Below, piece by piece: positions 31,992 through 40,565 of a DNA stretch of 64,000 nt. Within the stretch, counting starts at the first letter, position 1, and every line of letters starts with the position of its first letter. Source of the stretch: Triatoma infestans (lineage: Eukaryota; Arthropoda; Insecta; Hemiptera; Reduviidae); the NCBI GenBank assembly GCA_011037195.1, contig JAAEAF010002672.1:1-64000 (forward strand). The letters run 5' to 3'. The notes beneath the pieces were generated by a model. That model was not told the origin of the DNA. It searched no databases and saw nothing but the letters and a program-made list of their open reading frames with translations. The translations under genes were made by a program, and so were the position numbers.

Positions 31992-33701
31992 ATGACGCGC
32001 TCTGACGCGGAATGGCGAGATTGGTTAGAGATGGTTCGAGACATGTGCGCTGGCTTGCAATACGGGCTAGGTAAAAGTGAAGAAGAAGCTGATGGCCCGC
32101 CTTATTTACGTGTAAGACTGTATGGAGTACCAGTGACAGGCTTGTTGGTCTCGGGTTCAACTCGCACAGTTATTAACGCGAAACTTTGGGATAAATTAGC
32201 AGCGCTAGGCCAAACTCTCAGCCTCCCTGAGAATGGAAAGATTACACTGGCTAACGGAAAGACATGCGAAGTTCAGGGAATCGCCACCGTACCGGTTGAA
32301 CTGGAGGGTGTCGTAAAGACGTTGAGAGTTCTCATGGTACCGAATCTGAAGGACCAACTTATATTAGGGATCGACTTTTGGCGTGATATGTCATTGGTGG
32401 TCGACCTATCCCAAGCCTCTTACTCATGTGGTGAGGCTCAGATTACAAGTCTGATAGAAGAGCAGGGAATCGTGGGTCAGTCGAAACTTGATGAGGGCCA
32501 GCAGAACCGACTCCAGGCTTTAATTAGCGCTTATTCCCAGAATAATGTGGAGCTAGGCTGCACTCGGCTGGTAGAACACGTGATCGACACAGGAGACCAT
32601 CCTCCGATTAAACAGAGGTATTATCCGGTGTCTCCCTTTATACAACGCATAATGAATCACGAGCTGGATATGATGCTAAGGGAAGGGATCGTAGAGCCCT
32701 CGAACAGCGGTTGGTCGTCGCCAGTCGTTATTGTAAGGAAGAAGGATGGCACGCATCGCTTCTGCGTTGACTATCGCGAGGTAAATAAGGTAACCAAGCG
32801 GGACGCCTATCCCTTGCCATACGTGTCTGCGATTCTAGATCGGTTAAGAAACAGCAGGTACCTATCGTCCTTAGACATTAAAAGTGCCTACTGGCAAATT
32901 CCAGTTGAGCGGAATAGTAGGGAGAAAACCGCATTTACAGTGCCTTATCGTGGACTATTCCAGTTTTGTCGTATGCCCTTCGGCTTACACAATAGCCCAG
33001 CTACGTGGCAGCGATTGGTTGATACCATTTTGGGACCAGCTTTGGAGCCCTATGTTTTCTGCTACCTGGATGATGTAGTAGTGGCCACACCTACGTTTGA
33101 GGAACACCTCCGTGTTCTCGAAGAGGTATTAAAGCGGCTGACAACCGCTGGCCTTACGTTATCATGGGATAAGTGTCAGTTCTGCCGCCAGGAATTAAAA
33201 TATTTGGGTTATGTGGTCAATGAAAATGGACTGGGAGTAGACCCAGATAAGGTGTCTGCAATCTTGAATTTTCCCCGGCCTACGACCATCAAGCAGGTGA
33301 GAAGGTTTATTGGCTTGGCTAGTTGGAACCGGCGATTCGTGCCTCACTTTTGCAGTACCATTGCAGCCTTGACGGAGCTGTTAAAAAAGAATAAGAAATT
33401 CGTATGGGGAACGCCACAGGAAGACGCTTTACTTGAATTACAAAACCGACTTGTTTCAGCCCCCATCCTAGCTTGTCCAGATTTTGAGCGTCCGTTCGTT
33501 TTGCAAACAGATGCGTCGTCGACGGGACTAGGCGCAATATTGAGTCAAGTGTTTAAGGATGGCGAGAGAGCAATCGCGTATGCCAGCCGTGCGCTAACGA
33601 ATGGTGAAAAAAAGTTTGCGGCCACGGAGTTAGAATGCCTAAGCGTGCTCTGGACTATTAAAAAGTTCCGCTCCAATTTAGAAGGCACGAAATTCTGGTA
33701 G
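31992..33701 (+). pseudogene. Gypsy-class pol: protease, reverse transcriptase, RNase H; truncated
   Basis: The frame is open for 569 codons. Residues 51-61 are the protease flap region 'LLVSGSTRTVI', where the family has a catalytic Asp in place of the Val at 53, so the protease should be dead. The reverse transcriptase has 'RFCVDYREVNKVT', 'LDIKSAYWQIPV', 'CRMPFGLHNSPA' and the catalytic 'CYLDDVVV' near residue 357. RNase H starts with 'FVLQTDASSTGLGAILSQ' near 503 and reaches 'ELECLSVLWTIKKF'. The frame then stops at a TAG, and 33702-33749 in another frame reads as the integrase core. About 1.5 kb of coding DNA is therefore missing. Confidence 0.8.
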
Positions 33702-33749
33702 TCTGCGATTACTTTACAAAATATTTGCTCCTGCACCCGTTGAGACAGG
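33699..33749 (+). pseudogene. Integrase core scrap
   Basis: In the frame beginning GTAGTC at about 33699 the DNA reads 'VVCDYFTKYLLLHPLRQ', the block around the second part of the Gypsy integrase core. It is joined directly to RNase H, probably by a deletion at a short 'gtagt'-like homology, and is cut off at 33750 by the Polinton end. I find no continuation beyond 48844. Confidence 0.7.
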
Positions 33750-33961
33750 AGTAGGGTAAATAGGAGGCCTTTGGCTCAGTAAACATGGCGGCCAAGGAGG
33801 AAGAAGATGTGTGATTGGTGGAAAGGAGGGTGGGTAGAATGGTTTTATGAAAAGGAGAGGACCCCTCTCTTCTACTCCCTCTCGCTCAAACGCTCTCTCT
33901 CTCTCAGTCGTTTTTCTGGTTCTCTTCTCTAGCTGTCTGGAGGAAGAAGAGGCGGGATGGG
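33750..33961 (+). repeat. Polinton left terminal inverted repeat
   Basis: Matches the reverse complement of 48631-48844. The only difference I see is six versus seven CT units at about 33889-33902. Confidence 0.93.
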
Positions 33962-34095
33962 CGGGGGGGGGAGGTTAGAATAATTGTATGAAAAGGAGAG
34001 GACCCCTCTCTTCTACTCCCTCTCGCTCAAACGCTCTCTCTCTCTCTGCAAAAAGTCGTTTTTCTGGTTCTCTTTACACTATTTCTCTAGCTATC
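33838..34095 (+). repeat. Tandem partial duplication of the left terminal repeat
   Basis: 33838-33939 ('gaatggttttatgaaaagga' to 'ctagctgtctg') is repeated at 33977-34095 with small changes ('gaataattgtatgaaaagga' to 'ctagctatctg') and two short insertions ('gcaaaaa' and 'tacactatt'). The right end has only one copy. Confidence 0.85.
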
Positions 34096-34279
34096 TGCAC
34101 ATCATGTCTATTTATTAAAATAAATAAATAACAGTTGACTTGCATATTTAAAATAAACATTTTATATCTGTACATCAACCTTTATGCACTAAAAAGCTGA
34201 TAGTCTTTTACTACTATATTACAAACCAAAATTGTTTTTTTATTTCATTTAATGCTCACAGTGTGACGGAGACACAACA

Positions 34280-34591
34280 ATGGCAGATCGTTGGATGGAT
34301 ATTGTAAATAGTGAAAATTATCAAAAGTTTATATCGAAATTATCTACTATTAATCTTCACAACATTGAATTAGCTCAAAGATTTATTGACTTAAATAGAA
34401 AATTATTGAAAATGGAAAAATATGCTGCTGAATTCATTGAAAGAGCACCTAACAAACATTTTAAACAATGCGTTTGGTCGAACCCTGACCAACAGACGGG
34501 GCCAGATACATGTCATTGTGTACTCATATCATTCTTGTCCAAGGATATTGATAATAATTTAAATGGTTTGGTGATAAGTGGGGATCTTTAA
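34280..34591 (+). CDS. Polinton ORF, unknown function (103 aa)
   Basis: ATG in 'caacaATGG', 103 codons. The protein is helical and hydrophilic ('LHNIELAQRFIDLNRKLLK') with no signal peptide or membrane segment. I do not recognise it. The next ORF starts 44 bases on in another frame, in the same direction, so the two may be pieces of one gene. Confidence 0.5.
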   Translation: MADRWMDIVNSENYQKFISKLSTINLHNIELAQRFIDLNRKLLKMEKYAAEFIERAPNKHFKQCVWSNPDQQTGPDTCHCVLISFLSKDIDNNLNGLVISGDL

Positions 34592-34635
34592 ACTTCAAGT
34601 GATGTGAACTTTTTTTGAATCAGTTGCACACAAGC

Positions 34636-35151
34636 ATGGCTAGATGTGAAATGGGTCTACAACTGACTACAAGTTTTCCACTCAACAAAAACCACTCTAA
34701 GGTATTAATAACTGGTCTCTCCCAAGATTATGTGCCTCTGGTAGCGGTGAGGTCGAGAAAAGATGTTATTTATCTACATGTTGAAGACTGGCTGACTCTG
34801 GAGTCAAACATGCAGACTTTCAATGACTTCTTCAACGGAAAACAAGCAATTCCTCCAAATGAAATTAACCTTAAGAATGCAACAATATATTTTCTTAAGT
34901 TTACATACAAAGTGATTTCCATCCAGGGAAAAGCAACTTGGTTGGAAGATCTTCTAAGTTTTCAACCTACCAAGATCAACCTGCTTAGAAATGAATACTT
35001 AAAACTTCAAAGCCTGTTTGAAGATGTAACTTTTCAGTTAAATTATCTGTCAAAACTTTGTACTCCTAATACATTGTTTCCATATTATCAAAAAAAAAAA
35101 CAATTTTACTCACCAACGCAAGTTTTATATTTATTTAAACCTCTAGTTTAA
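34636..35151 (+). CDS. Polinton ORF, unknown function (171 aa)
   Basis: The first ATG of this frame is at 34636. The protein contains 'RSRKDVIYLHVEDWLTLES', a style of block that I associate with small uncharacterised Polinton proteins, then a region with 'ATIYFLKFTYKVISIQGKA' and a Lys/Tyr-rich end. An A10 tract at 35091-35101 near the end could shift the frame. It converges with the integrase gene at about 35150-35213. Confidence 0.5.
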   Translation: MARCEMGLQLTTSFPLNKNHSKVLITGLSQDYVPLVAVRSRKDVIYLHVEDWLTLESNMQTFNDFFNGKQAIPPNEINLKNATIYFLKFTYKVISIQGKATWLEDLLSFQPTKINLLRNEYLKLQSLFEDVTFQLNYLSKLCTPNTLFPYYQKKKQFYSPTQVLYLFKPLV

Positions 35152-35212
35152 AAAAATTGTTAGAATAGTTAAGAAGGAAATCATAAAAAAAATCACATAC
35201 ACAAAGAAATTA

Positions 35213-36136
35213 TTAATTTATTAAGTTTTCTGTTCTTATCCAAGTAGGCTTTTTAAAGCCCAACCATCGTACATAAAGCTTATCATTTTTCCGTTTTAAT
35301 ATTTTTTCTACAAGATATACATCTTTATATTTAGTTTTCTGCAGTTCTTGAGTATAAAATGCTCCTTGAATAGGCTGTCCTGTCAAATCTTCCAACAAGT
35401 AAGTATATGGAATAGTCTCACGAACATTTTTAATTTTAAATATTTCAGTACTCCAATTGGGTGTATATCCTCTGCTAAATAGAGTTCTTCTTTTCGAAAT
35501 TCGTACATAGTCACCTTTATTAAATCGCTGTTTATCTTTTCGTTTTACTTTGGAAGAGTAAACATTAGCTAGTAAGAATTCTTCGTTATCAGAATTTACT
35601 TCTGATGGTGTCATACCCACCGTACGGTGTACTTTGTTGTTGTAGCTATTTATGAGATCTGATAAATGTTTTGTATAATTGTAGTTACCTTGAAGACTAA
35701 ACAATCGATACATCATAGATTTAAAGGTTCTATTAAATCTTTCAACAATTGAACTTTTAATTTGGCTGTAAGTACTGTAATGATTTATGTTGTGCTTTTT
35801 CATGAGCTTCTTGTAGGAAACATTGTAGAATTCTTTTCCATTATCAGTCTGAATATTTTTTGGTACTCTTCCAGCTGAATTAAAAATACTTTCCATAGCT
35901 TGAGTGATATCTTGAGCGCCTTTGGATTTAACAGGTTTCACCCAGGCGTATTTTGAAAAACAATCAATCACTGCTAATATGTATTTGTAACCATTATTTT
36001 GGCGAGCATATGGTATCATTTCCATTAAATCAGCCTGCCATAAGTCATCACCACCTTTGAGCAATGTACGTCTTCGAGGGTAGCGTGAACGTGCTGGCCT
36101 ATGAAGTTCAGCAACTACAGCCTCCTTGAAGGACAT
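35213..36136 (-). CDS. Polinton integrase (rve, with chromodomain)
   Basis: It inserts the element's DNA. The frame is open to 36172, but the first ATG is at 36136, giving 307 residues and a start just before the conserved 'RPARSRYPRRRTLLKGGDDL'. The catalytic triad is D36 ('WQADL'), D98 ('IQTDNGKEF') and E132 ('SIVERFNRTFK'), close to the D,D(35)E spacing. A C-terminal segment (about 265-307, 'YLVEKILKRKNDKLYVRWLG') is chromodomain-like, as in other Polinton integrases. A zinc-binding N-terminal domain is short or missing. It heads a minus-strand cluster with the next three genes. Confidence 0.9.
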   Translation of the reverse strand: MSFKEAVVAELHRPARSRYPRRRTLLKGGDDLWQADLMEMIPYARQNNGYKYILAVIDCFSKYAWVKPVKSKGAQDITQAMESIFNSAGRVPKNIQTDNGKEFYNVSYKKLMKKHNINHYSTYSQIKSSIVERFNRTFKSMMYRLFSLQGNYNYTKHLSDLINSYNNKVHRTVGMTPSEVNSDNEEFLLANVYSSKVKRKDKQRFNKGDYVRISKRRTLFSRGYTPNWSTEIFKIKNVRETIPYTYLLEDLTGQPIQGAFYTQELQKTKYKDVYLVEKILKRKNDKLYVRWLGFKKPTWIRTENLIN

Positions 36137-36228
36137 AGTTTTTGGTACTTTATCCTTTACGGAATCTCTCACATCTGATCTTTATTTCTAAAGATTAAAT
36201 CTTATATTTAACCACAACCCTTAAAAAC

Positions 36229-36663
36229 TTAATCGAAAATTGTTTTAAGTTGATGGGCTGTTAAAGGAATATTCGGATTCAATGCACTCAGTCTGTTTTT
36301 TATTGTTTCAAATAAACGATTTACATAATTCTGAGTCACTAGTTTTCTAGCCTGATCATATGTTTGTAAAAGATAATTTTTTGTTATGAAATGTTCATCT
36401 AGATAGTTCTGAAGGTACAACTTGCTTACCAAATCTAACTGATCTATATAACTTTCCAAGTAGGTTTTAGTAATAAATTCATTTTTTGTAGTAACATACT
36501 TTTCCAGATATCTCTTATTTACAGCATCGGAACCACTTAAAGGATCACTCACTCCCACTAACCGTTTATTTTCAAAATCAATATAATCACCATCTTCATC
36601 ATCACTTGCATGAAATACTTTCTTGATTTGGGGTAATGATCTACCAAACTTGTCAACAGGCAT
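36229..36663 (-). CDS. Polinton fibre-like protein (144 aa)
   Basis: Starts at the ATG at 36663 with 'MPVDKFGRSLPQIKKVF'. Residues 31-57 contain 'RLVGVSDPLSGSDAVNKRYL', the Gly-V-x-D-P-x-x-x-x-D-A-V-N-K-x-Y-L pattern found in trimeric phage tail-fibre and other viral fibre proteins. It is followed by repeated short units with aromatic spacing ('TKTYLESYI', 'SKLYLQNYL', 'TKNYLLQTY', 'TQNYVNRLF'), so the rest is probably a trimeric coiled or beta-fibre shaft. Role in attachment is inference. It lies between integrase and the PX-like gene. Confidence 0.6.
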   Translation of the reverse strand: MPVDKFGRSLPQIKKVFHASDDEDGDYIDFENKRLVGVSDPLSGSDAVNKRYLEKYVTTKNEFITKTYLESYIDQLDLVSKLYLQNYLDEHFITKNYLLQTYDQARKLVTQNYVNRLFETIKNRLSALNPNIPLTAHQLKTIFD

Positions 36664-36716
36664 GTTATTCTGTGGTGGTTAAGCTAGCAATGAACAATTC
36701 CCCATACCATACCAGT

Positions 36717-37826
36717 TTAATAAATAATATTAGCCTCTCTCAGCTCTTCAATTACGGATTGAATTTCATTTTCATGTCCTGTATGACCTGCACTGGTTGA
36801 AGCATATAGTAGCCTAAGTCGATCTACCAGTTCGTTGGGATCATCCCAATATTCATAAATACTTTGACCTTCCCACATGCCTTTACCAATTGTTTCCCTC
36901 GATCTTAGCGGGTATTTACCAGGTCTTGTTGCAATCAAAGTCAGAGGTGTTTGTCTGTTTGAAGCAGTTGCTGGTGGAGTATACCTAGTTTGTATTGAAA
37001 TTTGTTCCGGTGATTTGGAGGGGGGCTTGAAAAGAGGAGCGATGATATTTCTGTATTTCCATCCTCTGCTGGAACTCATTCCTTTTTCTTCACTAAACTG
37101 TCGCTTATGCGCATTACTTCTAATTAAAATGTCTTTATAACTGTCTAAATCATTTTCTGAATATTCTGTCGGTTGTTTTAAAAATAACAATTGTAACAAA
37201 CCTGGTGTACCTTCATACCATTTTCCATTTACATTAATATCATCACCATCTATGGTTACCTGAGCATTTCCAATGGTCATCCCACCTTTTGGTAGGATTC
37301 TAATTCCATATCTATCATCAAAATCTCTAGGATCGGCACTAATTATTTTCAGTAAATATGGTTCTATTAAAGAGCCAATATCTTCTTCCCCTCTTAAAGT
37401 TTTCTCCAATTCCTGTTTATCAATTTTTCTTACGTACTCTAAAGGAGTGATCTCTTCTACATTTTCAAACGTTTCTTCTTGTTTTATTGGGGCAGTATAC
37501 CTTTTCAGGTGCACAGGAGTAGAAGCTTTAATTGGTGAGTGTAAAGGTTCTTTAATTAGAGATTCTGTTTCTGTTGAAACATCTTTAGTAGAAGGTTTAA
37601 CCAGTGATTCCATTGCAGTTGAACCCTCCTTTTTCACTTTCAGAGGTAGATAATCTTGTTTTACCCGTTTTCCCTGTTGAATCAGCTCTTGTAGTGGTTC
37701 TGTTATAGGTTTCAAACTCTTTTCTAGTTCTTCCTGAGATGATTGAAGTCCACGCTTCATACTTTTGAATTTGTTGCGTAGAGATTTAGAAGTTTCAATA
37801 AGTTGTTTAGTAACCTTGGGATCCAT
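36717..37826 (-). CDS. Conserved Polinton protein (PX/PW-like), 369 aa
   Basis: The first 130 residues are charged and low-complexity. The middle (about 160-250) has 'YGIRILPKGGMTIGNAQVTI' and 'WYEGTPGLLQLLFLKQPTEY', and the C-terminus has 'DDPNELVDRLRLLYASTSAG' followed by 'GHENEIQSVIEELREANII'. I recognise these blocks as a protein conserved in animal Polintons, but its function is not established; the usual provisional labels are PX/PW. Start is the ATG at 37826. It lies between the fibre-like gene and the ATPase. Confidence 0.7.
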   Translation of the reverse strand: MDPKVTKQLIETSKSLRNKFKSMKRGLQSSQEELEKSLKPITEPLQELIQQGKRVKQDYLPLKVKKEGSTAMESLVKPSTKDVSTETESLIKEPLHSPIKASTPVHLKRYTAPIKQEETFENVEEITPLEYVRKIDKQELEKTLRGEEDIGSLIEPYLLKIISADPRDFDDRYGIRILPKGGMTIGNAQVTIDGDDINVNGKWYEGTPGLLQLLFLKQPTEYSENDLDSYKDILIRSNAHKRQFSEEKGMSSSRGWKYRNIIAPLFKPPSKSPEQISIQTRYTPPATASNRQTPLTLIATRPGKYPLRSRETIGKGMWEGQSIYEYWDDPNELVDRLRLLYASTSAGHTGHENEIQSVIEELREANIIY

Positions 37827-37857
37827 AACGGAATGAGAAAACTATTCTACTACCAAC

Positions 37858-38562
37858 TTATATATAGATAAATGTGTCCAACCCCTTCCGAAACCTACCA
37901 TTGTTAGAATCTCTTGTTTTGTCCAGAGTTATAAATCCATGCGGTTCCTCCCAGCATATATAACACATTTGTTTAAATTTATCAAATGGTACGTTGGGAG
38001 AACTTATATGATCACTGTAAACATGTTTTAAATTTAAATCATCCTGTTTGAACAATAAGATAAATTTGGCGTTGTCACGAATAAGATGTTTAGGGATCCT
38101 GGCATAACTTTGGCAAAGATAGAAGCAGTCAATGTTCTTGTGACGGCCCATACTAAAATATTTCCTAATATTTTCTTGCTCATCGATTGAAATATCATCA
38201 AATACTATGACAGAGTTTGGTTCTGCGTTATCAGGAGTAATTATTTGTTGAGTGGTGTTTACTGCATGGAATCCTATTTCTGGAACTAGTTTAAAAATCT
38301 CTTCTAAATATAAATATTTCTCTTGTTGAAGCGACTGACTGCATATGTATATGTGTGTGAATTTCAGCCCATTTGGTTGTAAAAGCAAACAAGCCATAAG
38401 ATTGGTTTTACCAGAGCCTGAACTTCCGCAAATAAGTGCTCGGATATTATCAGGCAGTAATGCTCCATGACGATTAATTTTCACATGGTCACCAATTGAA
38501 TTATTCAGGAGATTGCAGATAGGTAAACTTTCGTTTTGCTTCTCTAGACGCATATTGAACAT
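37858..38562 (-). CDS. Polinton DNA-packaging ATPase (FtsK/HerA type)
   Basis: It would pump DNA into the capsid. The frame is open above, through a (TA)n tract, to 38709, but the ATG at 38562 is the sensible start and gives 234 residues. Walker A is 'GSSGSGKT' at 46-53, Walker B 'VIVFDDI' at 118-124, followed by a sensor-like 'CFYLCQSYARIPKHLIRDNA'. Length is normal for Polinton ATPases. A 76-bp divergent spacer holding about 15 AT units separates it from the PLA2-domain gene on the other strand; promoters for both probably lie there. Confidence 0.9.
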   Translation of the reverse strand: MFNMRLEKQNESLPICNLLNNSIGDHVKINRHGALLPDNIRALICGSSGSGKTNLMACLLLQPNGLKFTHIYICSQSLQQEKYLYLEEIFKLVPEIGFHAVNTTQQIITPDNAEPNSVIVFDDISIDEQENIRKYFSMGRHKNIDCFYLCQSYARIPKHLIRDNAKFILLFKQDDLNLKHVYSDHISSPNVPFDKFKQMCYICWEEPHGFITLDKTRDSNNGRFRKGLDTFIYI

Positions 38563-38577
38563 GTTTGGTAAGGGGGT

Positions 38578-38579
<2 letters not shown>

Positions 38580-38611
<32 letters not shown>
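38580..38611. repeat. (AT)n microsatellite in the divergent Polinton promoter
   Basis: About 16 AT units between the ATPase start (38562, -) and the minor capsid start (38639, +). Its length may change spacing in the shared promoter. Confidence 0.85.
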
Positions 38612-38614
<3 letters not shown>

Positions 38615-38638
38615 TCAGATCCCACTAATGCCATCATT

Positions 38639-39364
38639 ATGAGAAGAAAAACTGTTGGAAGAGGTCTTATAAATTCAGTGATTAACAAACTACCTTTTGA
38701 AGTGCACATACCCGGTTATAGATTTTGCGGTCCAGGAACTAAATTACAAGAAAGATTAAAACGAGGTGATAGAGGCGTTAATCCTTTGGACGAAGCCTGT
38801 AGGGAGCACGACATTGCATACTCTCAACACAGAGATCTAGATTCACGGCATAAGGCTGACCTTATACTCGCTGATAAAGCTTGGCAAAGAACAAAGGCTA
38901 GTGACGCATCTTTTGGTGAGAAGGCATCAGCCTGGGCAGTTACAAACGCAATGAAAGCTAAAGTGAAATTGGGTGGTGGGGGGAAAAAGGTAAAAAAAAC
39001 TATTAAAGATGTTATAAAAGCAGCACGTGTGACTTCACCTTTATCGATTAGTGGTGCATCAAAGAAGGCTCTAAGAAAGGCAAAAATTTATTTAAAAAAT
39101 TCAAAACCATCGAAAATACCGAGAGTTTTACCAATACCAAGAACTGGTGGAATTCTTCCGTTTATAGTCCCATTATTTGCGGGATTATCTGCATTAGGAA
39201 GTTTAGCTGGTGGAGCATCAGCAATAGCAAAGGCAGTAAAGGACACCCAAGTTGCAAGGGATCAGTTAGAAGAAATGAGAAGACATAATAGAAAAATGGA
39301 AGAGCAGCAAATTGGTCAAGGATTTTATCTTAAACCATATAAAAGGATATGGACTTTACATTAG
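38639..39364 (+). CDS. Polinton minor capsid protein with phospholipase A2 domain (pVI-like)
   Basis: Residues 24-80 form a parvovirus-type phospholipase A2: calcium loop 'YRFCGPGT' (27-34) and active-site helix 'DEACREHDIAY' (51-61, with H57-D58). Parvoviruses use this domain to leave the endosome. A basic linker with a Gly4 run follows, then a long hydrophobic, glycine-rich helix ('ILPFIVPLFAGLSALGSLAG', about 171-190) and a C-terminal 'GQGFYLKPYKR' block. The second half matches the style of adenovirus pVI-like membrane-active proteins in Polintons and adintoviruses. Starts at the ATG at 38639 and heads a plus-strand capsid cluster. The domain call is firm; the role in membrane entry is inference. 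Confidence 0.8.
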   Translation: MRRKTVGRGLINSVINKLPFEVHIPGYRFCGPGTKLQERLKRGDRGVNPLDEACREHDIAYSQHRDLDSRHKADLILADKAWQRTKASDASFGEKASAWAVTNAMKAKVKLGGGGKKVKKTIKDVIKAARVTSPLSISGASKKALRKAKIYLKNSKPSKIPRVLPIPRTGGILPFIVPLFAGLSALGSLAGGASAIAKAVKDTQVARDQLEEMRRHNRKMEEQQIGQGFYLKPYKRIWTLH

Positions 39365-39413
39365 AAAAAAACACTGACTACTTCCTAACAGAGCACTCAC
39401 AAACATAGAATTA

Positions 39414-39728
39414 ATGAAATATGCTAAAAATGTTCCACACTTTAGGGGTGTATATATGCGTGACACGCTACCAAAATTTCCTAAAGCTGAAGAATGTGCT
39501 GTTGTAAATCTAGATTCAGCGTACAATGTTGGAACTCACTGGGTAGCGTATATTAAAAAAGGTAATCAGGTTATGTATTTTGATCCATTTGGGAATCTTA
39601 GACCACCATTAGAAATATTAAGTTATTTTAACAACTGTGAAATCATGTACAATCGTGAAAGATATCAAGACTGGAATACGCCTTACTGTGGACATTTATG
39701 TTTAGAATTTCTCTATAATAATGCATAA
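39414..39728 (+). CDS. Polinton maturation protease (adenain-type cysteine protease)
   Basis: It would cleave capsid precursors. The 104-residue protein has the adenain order of catalytic residues: H42 ('GTHWVAY'), D57 ('YFDPFG'), Q85 ('YQDWN') and C92 ('PYCGHLCLEF'). Length is normal for Polinton proteases. It starts 50 bases after the PLA2-domain gene, in the same direction. Confidence 0.9.
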   Translation: MKYAKNVPHFRGVYMRDTLPKFPKAEECAVVNLDSAYNVGTHWVAYIKKGNQVMYFDPFGNLRPPLEILSYFNNCEIMYNRERYQDWNTPYCGHLCLEFLYNNA

Positions 39729-39749
39729 CAAAGTTTATGGACATTAGTC

Positions 39750-40439
39750 ATGTCTTACACTTTTACCTTAACAGGTACATCCAGCATCCTTAGCGCTGAT
39801 ATATTTCCACCAATTAGTTTACTGGACGGAGCTGACTATAAGATTGGCTTACTTAGCTTCCAATCTTATAACTCAATTCCAAATATTATTGAAAATGTAA
39901 ACAATAAATTTTATTATGGTGACAGAGTTATTAGTATTCCTACTGGGAACTATGAGGTTGAAGCTATAGCAGATTATCTAAAAAGAAACATGGAATCACC
40001 TGATTCAATTAAAATGAAAGGAAATGTTAATACTTTGAAAATTGAGTTCAAGTGTACACAACCTGTTGATTTCAACAAAGAGTATTCAATTGGTCCTTTA
40101 CTAGGATTTACTCAACATAAAGTGTTGGAGGCAAACATTACTCATAAATCAGATGAGCTTGTAAAAATTCACGGTGTAAATGCAATTGCTGTAAATTGCA
40201 ATATAGCTGCAGGTTCATATAGAAATGGCAAACCTGGTCATACGGTATATGAGTTTTCTCCTACAGTCCCACCAGGTTATAAATTGGTACATGAACCTGC
40301 ACCAGTCATTTATTTTCCAGTCATTGGTGAGAGAATTGATAATATTACGCTGTCTCTTACAGATCAAGATAATAATCTGGTGAACTTTTGTGAAGAAGTA
40401 ATTACTATTCGATTACATTTGAAGAAAAATGGGTATTGA
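39750..40439 (+). CDS. Polinton minor capsid (penton) protein
   Basis: A 229-residue, beta-rich protein without membrane segments. It begins 'MSYTFTLTGTSSILSADIFP' and includes 'LGLLSFQSYNSIPNI'-style text (here 'IGLLSFQSYNSIPNI') and 'IRLHLKKNGY' at the end. These features and its place between protease and major capsid match the single jelly-roll penton of Polintons. It would form the capsid vertices. Confidence 0.8.
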   Translation: MSYTFTLTGTSSILSADIFPPISLLDGADYKIGLLSFQSYNSIPNIIENVNNKFYYGDRVISIPTGNYEVEAIADYLKRNMESPDSIKMKGNVNTLKIEFKCTQPVDFNKEYSIGPLLGFTQHKVLEANITHKSDELVKIHGVNAIAVNCNIAAGSYRNGKPGHTVYEFSPTVPPGYKLVHEPAPVIYFPVIGERIDNITLSLTDQDNNLVNFCEEVITIRLHLKKNGY

Positions 40440-40565
40440 TTTTAAAAGGTATAAAAGCAGTAACACTGGAGTTAAACCATCCAGTATTCAACGTTCCCCC
40501 CACAGAGTGTTAACACCTTCAAACGTTTACTTTCTACAACAAATAGGGCTTTTAGTTAAACCACA

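Noticed and set aside
34615..34635. A start of the second Polinton ORF at 34615
   Set aside because: The codon there is TTG; the first ATG in the frame is 34636.
38563..38709. An N-terminal extension of the packaging ATPase
   Set aside because: The extension translates the (AT)n tract into alternating Tyr-Ile and overlaps the divergent gene; the ATG at 38562 is the better start.
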